DNA from: Hyphomicrobium zavarzinii ATCC 27496
GTDB lineage: Bacteria > Pseudomonadota > Alphaproteobacteria > Rhizobiales > Hyphomicrobiaceae
Length of the DNA stretch: 64,000 nt
Assembly (NCBI RefSeq): GCF_000383415.1
Contig: NZ_KB911255.1
Span: 294,001-358,000, forward strand
Reading direction: 5' to 3'
In this document: positions 8,796 through 16,765 of the stretch, piece by piece
Numbering within the stretch: position 1 is the first letter of the stretch
Layout of the letters: each line of letters begins with the position of its first letter
The notes under the pieces: model-generated
The model's input: only the letters and a program-made list of their open reading frames with translations
What the model was told of the DNA's origin: nothing
The model's database searches: none
Made by a program: the position numbers and the translations under genes

Positions 8796-9056
8796 TCAGC
8801 GCGGGGCGGCGCCGCGGACGGGAACGCCGGTGACGGGATCGTAGTAGTTGAGGCTCAGCGGCGTGCGGCCGCCGGGGTTCACGATCACATGGCGCTCGGA
8901 GGGCAGCGGGCGGAAGACGCGGACGCCTTCCTCAATGGTTACGGTGGCGCCGTATGCGTTCGACGGCTCGATACGGGTGGTGTGGGCGTCCTGCGCCTGG
9001 ACGTTTGCGGCGGTGAGGAGAAGGGCGGCAGCGCCGGCTGATAGGCTACGGATCAT
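8796..9056 (-). CDS. Small secreted protein of unknown function
   Basis: 86-residue protein with a clear signal peptide (MIRSLSAGAAALLLTAANVQA, cleavage before QDA). The mature part of about 65 residues contains RPLPSERHVIVNPGGRTP and NYYDPVTGVPV. I do not recognise a named domain. ATG 9056 is chosen over an in-frame upstream ATG because GGAG stands at proper spacing and the signal peptide then starts directly. It sits between fmt and truA and would be co-transcribed with them. An envelope protein inside a translation-related operon is unusual. It is unlikely to be a chance frame because the signal peptide is so regular. Confidence 0.7.
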   Translation of the reverse strand: MIRSLSAGAAALLLTAANVQAQDAHTTRIEPSNAYGATVTIEEGVRVFRPLPSERHVIVNPGGRTPLSLNYYDPVTGVPVRGAAPR

Positions 9057-9150
9057 CGTCGGCTCCAAAAGCTCGTTTTGCCGCGAGTTTAGGAGACAAC
9101 GGCGCTCTGTGCTGGACGTTCGCGCGCGATGCTTAATGCGGCGCTCGCCG

Positions 9151-10095
9151 TCAATCCACGCGGCCGATGCGGGTGCCGCGAGGAATGGTGAAGCCGCGCA
9201 GGAATTCGTCCGCGGTCATGGCCCGCTTACCGGCGCGCTGGATCTCCACCAGGCGGACAGCGCCATCCCCGCAGGCGATCGCGAGCTTGTCGTCGAGCAC
9301 CGCGCCGGGGTGGCCCTGGCCTTCCACGAGGGTGGTGCGCAGCACCTTGATGCGCTCGGGCTTGCCGCCTTGGAGCGTCGCCTCGAACCAGGCTCCGGGA
9401 AACGGCGAGAGGCCCCGGACGTGGTTATGGACCTCGGCGGCCGGCTTCGAGAAGTCGATCTGGCTTTCCTTCTTGTCGATCTTGGCGGCGTAGGTCACGC
9501 CTTCCGCGGGCTGCGCGAGCGTGGCGAAGGTTCCGGCTTCGAGGTCCGCCAGCGCCTTCACGATCAGGGCGGCGCCGCGCTCGGAGAGCAGGTCGTGCAA
9601 CTCGCCGGCCGTGAGGTCGGGCGTGATCGGCACCACGTCCGTCAGGCCGACGGGGCCCGTATCCAGCCCCTCGTCCATGCGCATGACCATTACGGCGGTG
9701 TGCGCGTCGCCTGCCATGATGGCGCGTTGGATGGGAGCGGCGCCGCGCCATCGCGGGAGCTCCGATGCGTGCACGTTGAAGCAGCCCAGGCGGGGGGCTG
9801 CGAGCACGGCGGCCGGAAGCAGCAAGCCATAGGCGATGACTACGGCCGCATCGGCACCTAGGCTCGCGAAGGCCGCTTGCTCTTCAGGCGATTTCAGGGA
9901 CTGCGGCGTCCGGACGGGGATGCCGAGAGCCGCCGCCTTGGCATGAACGGGAGTAGGGCGTTCGGCCATGCCGCGTCCGGCCGGGCGGGGCGGCTGGGAA
10001 TAGACCGCGACGACGTCGTGGCCAGCGGCCACGATCGCCTCCAGGGCCGGGACCGAAAAGTCCGGCGTTCCCATGAACACGAGCTTCAAAGGCAT
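9151..10095 (-). CDS. fmt: Methionyl-tRNA formyltransferase
   Basis: Formylates initiator Met-tRNA using 10-formyl-tetrahydrofolate. 314 residues, normal length. Catalytic residues Asn107, His109 and Asp145 (E. coli numbering 106, 108, 144) are all present, in [17 protein letters not shown] and DEGLDTGPV. The usual SLLPRWRG motif reads SELPRWRG here, a small variation. The C-terminal OB-fold domain follows from about residue 210. It lies 32 bases after def, so the deformylase and formyltransferase are co-expressed. Its substrate tRNA is encoded in this window at 35.1 kb. Confidence 0.97.
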   Translation of the reverse strand: MPLKLVFMGTPDFSVPALEAIVAAGHDVVAVYSQPPRPAGRGMAERPTPVHAKAAALGIPVRTPQSLKSPEEQAAFASLGADAAVVIAYGLLLPAAVLAAPRLGCFNVHASELPRWRGAAPIQRAIMAGDAHTAVMVMRMDEGLDTGPVGLTDVVPITPDLTAGELHDLLSERGAALIVKALADLEAGTFATLAQPAEGVTYAAKIDKKESQIDFSKPAAEVHNHVRGLSPFPGAWFEATLQGGKPERIKVLRTTLVEGQGHPGAVLDDKLAIACGDGAVRLVEIQRAGKRAMTADEFLRGFTIPRGTRIGRVD

Positions 10096-10127
10096 GAGGG
10101 CTCCGGCTGTCCCGACGGGGTGGCGGC

Positions 10128-10646
10128 TCAGGCCGGGGCTTCGCCGCGGGCCGCCTTCTTGAATTTGCGGACGACCATATCGCGCTTCAGCCGCGACAGA
10201 AAATCGATGATGAGCTTGCCGTTCAGATGATCCACCTCGTGTTGGATGGCGGTGGCGAGCAGGCCCTCCGCCTCGAGTTCACGCGGCTTTCCCTCACGGT
10301 CGATGTAGCCGAGGGTCAGGGTGGCCGGACGCTCGATATCGATGCGAAAATCGGGAATCGACAGGCAGCCTTCCTCATGCACGCGGGTGGCCGTGCCGAG
10401 CTTCAGGATCTCGGGGTTGAAGAGGGTCAGCGGCCGCGGCTCGTTCTCGTCCTCGGAAACATCGAGCACGATCAGACGTTTCATGACCCCGACCTGGACG
10501 GCTGCCAGCCCGATGCCGGGGGCGTCGTACATCGTCTCCAGCATATCGTCGGCGAGCTTCAGCAGCTCGGCATCGACCCTCTCGATTGGGTCCGAGATCT
10601 TGCGCAGCTTGGGATCGGGCAGGGTGATGATGGGCAGCGTGGACAT
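10128..10646 (-). CDS. def: Peptide deformylase
   Basis: Removes the N-formyl group from nascent proteins. 172 residues. The three family motifs are intact: [10 protein letters not shown] (44-53), EEGCLSIP (metal ligand Cys94) and QHEVDHLNG (His136, His140 and catalytic Glu137). This is the type I (iron or zinc) deformylase of Gram-negative bacteria. It is the first gene of the minus-strand def-fmt operon. The 170-base gap to the divergent protease gene at 10817 must hold its promoter. Confidence 0.97.
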   Translation of the reverse strand: MSTLPIITLPDPKLRKISDPIERVDAELLKLADDMLETMYDAPGIGLAAVQVGVMKRLIVLDVSEDENEPRPLTLFNPEILKLGTATRVHEEGCLSIPDFRIDIERPATLTLGYIDREGKPRELEAEGLLATAIQHEVDHLNGKLIIDFLSRLKRDMVVRKFKKAARGEAPA

Positions 10647-10816
10647 GGTCTTGAAATAGGGAAGTCCGGGGCGGCGGTCAATCTGCTGACCTGGTACAGT
10701 CCGGTGCGACCTCTTCTTCGTTAATGGCTAAGTACTATTACCAAGCTCGACAATCCTCCTGCATTCGTCTTCAACTCTCATGTAATATTGCGTGAGTCCC
10801 GCACTGAGACGGACGC

Positions 10817-11284
10817 ATGAAGCATGATCTCAAACCGCTGATCATCGGACGCCGCGAGTGGGTGGCGCTGCCGGATCTCGGGCTTTATGCGATCAAGGCA
10901 AAGGTCGATACCGGAGCCAGGACATCGGCGCTGCATGCCGAGGCGGTCGAGACCTTTGGCCCCATTTCCGCGCCGCGCGTGCGGTTTCTCATTCACCCTC
11001 TTCTGGAACAGCCCGAGGTCGCAGTCTGGTGCGAGGCCGAGCTGCTCGGCGCGCGCGACGTGACAAGCTCGAGCGGCGAGCGGGAGAACCGCTGCATCAT
11101 CCGCACGATGCTGCGCGTCGGTATGCGGGAGTGGCCGATCGAACTCGGGCTCACCAATCGCGAAGGGCTCGCGCACCGGATGCTGCTAGGCCGGCAGGCC
11201 ATCAGACCGGGTATGCTGGTGGACCCGGCGCGCTCGTTTCTGCTGCCGAAGCTGAGCCCACGGCTTTATCGCGCGCCCGCGTAA
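10817..11284 (+). CDS. RimK-associated ATP-dependent zinc protease-like protein
   Basis: 155-residue protein of the COG4067 group, often annotated as ATP-dependent zinc protease or RimB/RloA3-like aspartyl protease. The hallmark is IKAKVDTGARTSALH, where DTGA (Asp31) looks like a retropepsin active site; a second conserved stretch is GREWPIELGLTNREG-like near 110, with RMLLGRQAI after it. Homologues usually stand next to rimK and a glutamate-cysteine-ligase-like gene, but neither is here. The zinc-protease name is historic; the DTG motif suggests an aspartic peptidase acting on RimK-type glutamate tails, which is inference. It stands alone, divergent from def. Confidence 0.83.
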   Translation: MKHDLKPLIIGRREWVALPDLGLYAIKAKVDTGARTSALHAEAVETFGPISAPRVRFLIHPLLEQPEVAVWCEAELLGARDVTSSSGERENRCIIRTMLRVGMREWPIELGLTNREGLAHRMLLGRQAIRPGMLVDPARSFLLPKLSPRLYRAPA

Positions 11285-11308
11285 CCGGGTTTTTTCAATC
11301 GAACCAGA

Positions 11309-12412
11309 TCAAGTAAGGCCCAGCGTGCGCAGCAGCGCGGCGTTGACATCGTTCACGTCGAAGCGGCGCTCAGCCTTGAGACGGGCGGCGCGCGATCCGG
11401 CGGACAGAAGGCCGGGGTTTCGCAGATAGCTCTCCATGGCGACCACAAGCTCCGCCACGTCGGCGGGAGCCACGAGGCAGCCGCTCACCTTCTCGTCGAC
11501 CGTTTCCGCGCATCCGGGGGTGCGCGTGGTGATGACGGGGCGTCCCGTCGCGAGCGCTTCCAGGATGGAGCGGGGCATGCCCTCGGCGTAGGAGGGATAG
11601 ACGTAGACATGGCAGGCGGCGAGGGCGGGGCGCACGTCGTCCAGCTGGCCCAGGTATTCGAGGGTGCCGCCATCGTCCAGGCTCTCGGGGGGCACCGCGT
11701 CGCGTGCGTCGCTCGGTGAGCCTGCAAGGCGAAAGACGGCGTTCGGCCAAGCTTTTTTTATGCGCTGGGCGGCCGCCTTGTATTCCAGGACGCCGCGGCG
11801 GCGCTCCAGGCGGCTCAGCATCAGGAAGACGAGGCCTTGATCGAGTGTGGGGAGCGGCTCGGCTCTGAACTCGGTCAGGTTTATGCCGCTGCCGGGCACG
11901 ACCACGGTTTCGAGGCTGGGCCTCAGCAGACCGAGCCTTGCGAGCGTGCGCTCGTCGTCGCGGTTGTGGAACACGACGGCGTCGCTGGCGCGGAGCGCCT
12001 CGGCGAAGCGGCGACGACCCACGCTTTCGATGCCGTCGCTCGGCAAGCCGTTGACCATGGTGACGACGCGGCGGACATCGGCCCGGCGCGCGGCGTGGGC
12101 GGCCAGCATGGACGTTCTCAAGCCGAAGCTCACGACAACGTTGGGCTGCCAGTCCTTGAACTGGGTGACGAGGCTCGAAATCATCTGCCAGTCGGTCACG
12201 AGGCGGAGCGGGGAGGGAGGCGGTTCGAGGATGCGCTGCTGGGCACCGGCGGCCCGCAGGATGCGCGCATATTTTCCGAGGCCGGGCGGCGTGAGACAGA
12301 GCACGCGATGGCCGCGGGCGGTGAGCGCCTCGATGAGATCCCGCCGCAGGATGGCGGCTGACTCGGCCGATGGGGCGACCAAGGCGATGCGTTCCGATAC
12401 TGGTTTGGTCAC
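11309..12412 (-). CDS. Glycosyltransferase family 4 protein
   Basis: GT-B fold glycosyltransferase of 367 residues. The N-terminal Rossmann domain opens with RIALVAPS. The C-terminal donor-binding domain shows FLMLSRLERRRGVLEY and EGMPRSILEALATGRPVIT followed by PGCAETV, the GT4 E-x7-E motif region. Probable role: addition of a sugar to a lipid-linked or surface polysaccharide, from a nucleotide-sugar donor at the inner membrane face. The start is GTG 12412. No polysaccharide cluster surrounds it; the neighbours are a protease and a MATE exporter. The acceptor and donor cannot be assigned. Confidence 0.88.
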   Translation of the reverse strand: MTKPVSERIALVAPSAESAAILRRDLIEALTARGHRVLCLTPPGLGKYARILRAAGAQQRILEPPPSPLRLVTDWQMISSLVTQFKDWQPNVVVSFGLRTSMLAAHAARRADVRRVVTMVNGLPSDGIESVGRRRFAEALRASDAVVFHNRDDERTLARLGLLRPSLETVVVPGSGINLTEFRAEPLPTLDQGLVFLMLSRLERRRGVLEYKAAAQRIKKAWPNAVFRLAGSPSDARDAVPPESLDDGGTLEYLGQLDDVRPALAACHVYVYPSYAEGMPRSILEALATGRPVITTRTPGCAETVDEKVSGCLVAPADVAELVVAMESYLRNPGLLSAGSRAARLKAERRFDVNDVNAALLRTLGLT

Positions 12413-12520
12413 TGCGCGAGGCCGCTCATGTCGATTCGTATATCGGGGTAAATCCTATCCCACGGCAGCGCGCATCGCCAAGGAAAGGCGACCGGTATAA
12501 GCGCCGGGATATGCACAGCT

Positions 12521-13894
12521 TCAGATGTGCCGGAAGGGCTCGGATAGCAGTTTCTCGATGAGGTGCCTGCAAAGCCAGACGCTGAGGCACCCGAACAGGA
12601 TGCCGCCAACCATGTGCCCGGCGAGTGCGCCCTCCGCTCCCGCGAGCGAGCTGCCCAGGTGAACCACGGGGATGGTTCCGAGCGTGGCCCGGCCCCAGTT
12701 CAAGAGCGTCGCGTAGTGGGGGAAGTCCAGCGTGTTGAAAACGGCGTTTGCGACGAACAGGGCGCCCATGAAGGCAAACAGGGGGGCGAGCCAATAGTTG
12801 AAGAGGTTGATCAGAGCTGCGGCGTCGCCTGTCGCTCCGAACAGACGGACGAGATGGGCTGACAGCAGCGCCAGCACGATCCAGGCGGCGAGCGTGAACG
12901 CGCCGTTGACGGCGAGCGCCAGCCTGAACGCTTGTCGCACGCGGTCTCCCTCGCAGGCCCCGTAGTTCTGGCCGATGATGGGGCCGATGGAGGACGAGAG
13001 CGCGTAGATGGTGCCGAACGCCACCGGAAGGATGCGGCCGATGATGGCCCAGCCCGCGACCGCGTCGTCGCCGTGCGTCGCGATGGCGGCGGTGACGTAG
13101 GCGTTGGAAACGGGTGTGGCGACGTTGGTAAGGATGGCGGGGACGGCGATGGATGCCATGGCCGGAATGTCGACGAGGAGCGCGGGCAGCCGGGGCCTAG
13201 CGACGAGCCCGTGCACGCCAATGACGCCGTAGAGCCCCACCAGCATGAATACGATGCGCGCGATGACCGTGGCCCACGCCGCGCCTTCGATGCCGAGGCC
13301 CATCACGATGATGAAGATGGGATCGAGGATGGTGTTGATGATGGCGCCGTAGAGCGTGATGTTCATGGCGCGGCGCGCGTCTCCGATGGAGCGGAGCACG
13401 GCGGCCGACGTCATGGCGAGCGTCAACACGGGGATCGACGGCACGAGAATGTAGAGATACCGCGCGGCGAGATCGTGCGTGCGCCCGGTTGCGCCGAAGA
13501 GCGTCAGGAACCACGGTATGGCGAAGTAGATGAGAGCGGCGGCAGCGAGGCCAGCGACGAAGTTTGCAATGTGTGCGTTCACCGAGAAGCGGCAGGCGCG
13601 CAGGCGGCGGCCCTCTCCGAGGGCGCGGGACACGAGCGTCGTGGACGCGATCGAGAGGCCGATGCCGGTTCCGATCATCAGGAAGAGAATGGAGCTCGCA
13701 TAGCCGACGGCGGCCAGCACGGCCTGATCGTCGAGGAGCGAGAGGAAGGCGATGTTGGCGAGATCGCTCAAGAAGATCGCGCCGAGCCCGACACCACCCG
13801 CGCCGCTCATGACCAGGATATGGCGCAGGAGCGATCCCACGACGAACTTCGCCGGCGCGCGTGGGAGAGCTTCCGCTTTTGTGGGGGCGTTCAT
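12521..13894 (-). CDS. MATE family efflux transporter
   Basis: Inner-membrane multidrug and toxin extrusion transporter, 457 residues with about 12 hydrophobic helices in two homologous halves. The first half begins VGSLLRHILVMSGAGGVGLG and the second with PAILTNVATPVSNAYVTAAI. Motifs such as GTGIGLSIASTTLVSRALG (helix 2-3 region) and SSIGPIIGQNYGACEGDRV are typical of the family. It would export organic cations or xenobiotics in exchange for sodium or protons; the substrate is unknown. Its codons look normal and it stands between a glycosyltransferase and recR, with 87 bases to recR. Confidence 0.93.
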   Translation of the reverse strand: MNAPTKAEALPRAPAKFVVGSLLRHILVMSGAGGVGLGAIFLSDLANIAFLSLLDDQAVLAAVGYASSILFLMIGTGIGLSIASTTLVSRALGEGRRLRACRFSVNAHIANFVAGLAAAALIYFAIPWFLTLFGATGRTHDLAARYLYILVPSIPVLTLAMTSAAVLRSIGDARRAMNITLYGAIINTILDPIFIIVMGLGIEGAAWATVIARIVFMLVGLYGVIGVHGLVARPRLPALLVDIPAMASIAVPAILTNVATPVSNAYVTAAIATHGDDAVAGWAIIGRILPVAFGTIYALSSSIGPIIGQNYGACEGDRVRQAFRLALAVNGAFTLAAWIVLALLSAHLVRLFGATGDAAALINLFNYWLAPLFAFMGALFVANAVFNTLDFPHYATLLNWGRATLGTIPVVHLGSSLAGAEGALAGHMVGGILFGCLSVWLCRHLIEKLLSEPFRHI

Positions 13895-13981
13895 CGTTGT
13901 CCTTGCGGGCGGATGCTCGGGGTGACGCGCGAGGTGTTTCAGATGCGTGCTGCTCGGCCGGCTTTGCCCGGGGCCTTTCGC

Positions 13982-14587
13982 TCAGATCCGTTTGCGGGAT
14001 TTGATGGCGGCGGCCAGCGTTCCTTCGTCGAGATAGTCGAGCTCGCCGCCGATGGGGACACCCTGGGCGAGACGCGACACCACGACGCCCGTGGGGGCCA
14101 GTTGCTCAGTCAGATAGTGCGCGGTGGACTGTCCTTCCACGGTGGCGTTGAGCGCCAGGATGACCTCCTTCACCTCTCCGGAGGCGGCGCGGTCGATCAG
14201 CGTCGCGATGTTGAGGCGGTCGGGTCCGATGCCGTCGAGCGGCGAGAGGTGGCCGCCGAGGACGTGATAGGGCGCGTTGATGACGGCGGCTCTTTCGAGC
14301 GCCCAGAGATCTCCCATCTCCTCGACCACGACGATGAGCGACCTGTCCCGCCGCTCGTCGCGGCAGACGGTGCAGGGCGCCACGGTGTCGAGGCTGCCGC
14401 ATACGGGGCATTCGACAATGGTGCGGACGGCGACGGCAAGGGCATCCGAGAGCGGTACGAGCAGATCCTCACGCCGCTTCAAAAGGGCCAGCGCCGCCTT
14501 GCGGGCGGAACGCGGCCCAAGTCCGGGTAGACGTGCTAGGAGCTGGACAAGCCGCTCGATCTCGGGGCCGGCTATCTTTTTCGACAT
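13982..14587 (-). CDS. recR: Recombination mediator protein RecR
   Basis: Part of the RecFOR pathway that loads RecA at gaps. 201 residues, normal length. The helix-hairpin-helix [17 protein letters not shown], the C4 zinc finger (Cys60, Cys63, Cys72, Cys75) and the Toprim motif [17 protein letters not shown] are all present. In most bacteria recR follows dnaX and ybaB, but no ybaB is seen in the 174 bases upstream, so the usual dnaX-ybaB-recR operon is broken or rearranged here. A small stem-loop (CCGAAG-CGAG-CTTCGG, 14678-14693) stands upstream. Confidence 0.97.
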   Translation of the reverse strand: MSKKIAGPEIERLVQLLARLPGLGPRSARKAALALLKRREDLLVPLSDALAVAVRTIVECPVCGSLDTVAPCTVCRDERRDRSLIVVVEEMGDLWALERAAVINAPYHVLGGHLSPLDGIGPDRLNIATLIDRAASGEVKEVILALNATVEGQSTAHYLTEQLAPTGVVVSRLAQGVPIGGELDYLDEGTLAAAIKSRKRI

Positions 14588-14761
14588 CTAGGCTTCTTGC
14601 AGGTTCTCAGAGCGAGGCTCCGAAGCGGCGTTCGGCTTTGGCTCGCACCGATGATTGGCTATTCGGAGGCATTGGGTCCGAAGCGAGCTTCGGTCTAAGC
14701 ACGCTCGGCGCACGTTGTCACCTTGCGTCACGGCGCACTGTTCGTCCGCCGTCGGGGGAGA

Positions 14762-15784
14762 TCAGCTTCCGGGAAGGCAGAGTGCCGAAGTTCTCTGGCC
14801 CTTGCGGATGCGGGCTTCCAGCGCCTGCGCGCTCTCCGTTTGCCGCTCCATGTGGCGGCGGAAGTCCGTCGGCGTCAGGCCGTAACGGCCCTTGAAGCGC
14901 CGGCCGAAGTGGGAGAGATCAGAGAAGCCCCATTTGAACGCGATCTCGCCGATGCTGCGGTGGGACTGAGCCGCATCCTCGAGCGCATTGCGGCATCGCT
15001 CGAGCCGCCGGTCGACCAGATAGCGCTCGAGAGACGTGTTTTCCTCGGCGAGCAGGGCATTGGCGTAGCGTACGGAAATACCCGCCTCTGCAGCAATGCG
15101 CTCAGGCTTGAGGCCCGGCTCGATCAAGAGCCGCTCGATGGTGGCTTTCAGGTGAAGGAGCGCGGTCGCCTTGGGCGAGGAGAGCGTGGTCTTGCGCTCG
15201 CGGCTGCCGTTCAGCGTGAGAGCTGCGAGATCGAGAATCTGCTCCGCCACCTTTAGCCCCGATACGCCGTCGAGCGTTTCGGCCTGTTGGGGAAGCATCT
15301 CGATGAACCCCATCGTCAGCGATCCGATGCCCGTGGAGGTGTCGATAGGACGGCCGGTCAGATCGGCGGTATTGCCGATGCGCGCTTCGAGCGAGGAGCG
15401 CGGGATCTTGACGATGACGTGCGTGCAGTGCTCGCGCAGCGTCAGCTCGAAGGGGCGGACGGGGTCGACCAGGTAAAGGCCGCGGCCCTGGAGCGTGCTC
15501 TCGCGGCCGTCCTGCATGAAGCCGACCTCTCCCGCGAAGAGGCCGCTGAGCAAGAGGTCGCCGCTGTCCTCGTGGGATGCGTTGCGCTCAGAGCGCTGCA
15601 CGTGATGCGCATCTGCGTTAAATGTTGAGAGGCCTAGCCCGGGCAGGCTCGTGATCTGCACGCTGCCCCGGAACGAGGGGGCATCGCCGGGCTGGAAATC
15701 GTGCTCGACGTAGCCGCGCGTGGCAACCTCACGCCAGTAGCTGAGCCGCTCTCTCGGGTGCACGCCCTGGGTCGAATAGATCAT
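14762..15784 (-). CDS. AraC family transcriptional regulator
   Basis: 340 residues. The N-terminal region (to about 210) fits the AraC-binding-like sensor domain, opening with RERLSYWREVATRGYVEHDFQ. The C-terminal 100 residues form the double helix-turn-helix DNA-binding domain, with EIAFKWGFSDLSHFGRRFK and GLTPTDFRR as the family signature. The effector and targets are unknown; there is no adjacent enzyme gene on the same strand. It is divergent from the MarR gene (205 bases between), so both could share a control region. Homologues of this architecture often regulate aromatic or amine catabolism, but nothing here confirms it. Confidence 0.9.
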   Translation of the reverse strand: MIYSTQGVHPRERLSYWREVATRGYVEHDFQPGDAPSFRGSVQITSLPGLGLSTFNADAHHVQRSERNASHEDSGDLLLSGLFAGEVGFMQDGRESTLQGRGLYLVDPVRPFELTLREHCTHVIVKIPRSSLEARIGNTADLTGRPIDTSTGIGSLTMGFIEMLPQQAETLDGVSGLKVAEQILDLAALTLNGSRERKTTLSSPKATALLHLKATIERLLIEPGLKPERIAAEAGISVRYANALLAEENTSLERYLVDRRLERCRNALEDAAQSHRSIGEIAFKWGFSDLSHFGRRFKGRYGLTPTDFRRHMERQTESAQALEARIRKGQRTSALCLPGS

Positions 15785-15989
15785 AGCGATCGTCTTCTCG
15801 TGCTCGGATTGCCGTGTCAGTCGACAAATAGCGCCGCGTGGTGCGAGCGCCCTGCTCCCCTTTGCATTTCAATACAATTTCTCCACTGAGGAGTCGAATG
15901 GCGTTTTCCGCTTTCCCATCTTGGTTTCCGCCCACTGTCGATCCCCAGGCCAGGACTACCCCTGCGAGCAAAGGACGTTTAGAGCAGCC

Positions 15990-16481
15990 ATGACGCGAAA
16001 AACTACGGGGCCCGATCTCGGACAGTCTCCTTTGCACCTGTTCCACCGAGCCGTCCAAGTGGTCACCGAGATCTATCAGACTGAGATGTCGTCTTACGAT
16101 CTGACGGCCCGGCAGTATGCCGTGCTGTTCGCCCTCGCCCATTCGGAAGGGCTCAGCCAGAGCAAGCTGGTCGATGCAACGGGCATCGACCGCTCTACGA
16201 TGGCGGACATCGTGCGCCGGATGCTCAAAAAGGGCATTATTCAGCGCAAGCGCGACAAAGAGGATGCGCGCGCCTACGAGGTGAAGATCACCGAAGAAGG
16301 CACGCGCCTGTTCAAGGCCGTGACGCCGATCGTGCACCGCATCGAGGAGAGGCTTCTTTCCTCGCTGAAGGGCGGCCGGGTCGAGGAATTCCTTGACGAT
16401 CTCGGCACCATCGTCGGCGCAGTGGCGCCCCCGGCGGCGCCGGCCGCCAATGGTCACTTCGCCGAGAGCGAGGCCCGGTAA
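15990..16481 (+). CDS. MarR family transcriptional regulator
   Basis: 163-residue winged-helix regulator, a normal MarR length. The DNA-binding core reads LTARQYAVLFALAHSEGLSQSKLV, then ATGIDRSTMADIVRRMLKKG and a wing with RKRDKEDARAYEVKITEEG. The early residues HLFHRAVQVVTEIYQ form the dimer helix. ATG 15990 is preferred over a TTG at 15921 because the extension looks non-coding. A strong terminator at 16499-16530 follows the stop by 17 bases, so this is a single-gene unit. Divergent from the AraC gene. Its target is unknown, possibly its own promoter. Confidence 0.92.
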   Translation: MTRKTTGPDLGQSPLHLFHRAVQVVTEIYQTEMSSYDLTARQYAVLFALAHSEGLSQSKLVDATGIDRSTMADIVRRMLKKGIIQRKRDKEDARAYEVKITEEGTRLFKAVTPIVHRIEERLLSSLKGGRVEEFLDDLGTIVGAVAPPAAPAANGHFAESEAR

Positions 16482-16498
16482 CTCCGGACAAGACGAGC

Positions 16499-16530
16499 GC
16501 GGAACGGGCTGTCCCGTTCCGCTTTTTTTT
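16499..16530 (+). terminator. Rho-independent terminator after the MarR gene
   Basis: Perfect 10-bp stem GCGGAACGGG / CCCGTTCCGC with a CTGT tetraloop, followed directly by eight Ts (16523-16530). This is the cleanest intrinsic terminator in the window. Confidence 0.95.
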
Positions 16531-16765
16531 GACCCCGTCTTTCCTTCCCCGGATTTTTCCCTTCCCCAATCGTTCCTGGCGCTCTCCCAGGTGGCCCGCC
16601 CCGCGATTTGCGGCAGGCTCGCATAAGCTCCTGACCTTATAGCTCGGCAAGCTGCCTGCGTGATTCGCGGCCTGTGGCCCGTCGTGCCGTGCTCCGGCCA
16701 TCCGCGCGCCTGATCGCGATCTGCTTCAGCGACACACAGAGGCTGGGCGCGATCGGAAAGCCGAA

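Noticed and set aside
12932-14530. Open frame (about 532 codons) on the plus strand opposite the MATE and recR genes
   Set aside because: Composition is dominated by Gly, Asp, Arg and His, as expected from antisense translation, and it covers two well-supported genes plus their spacer.
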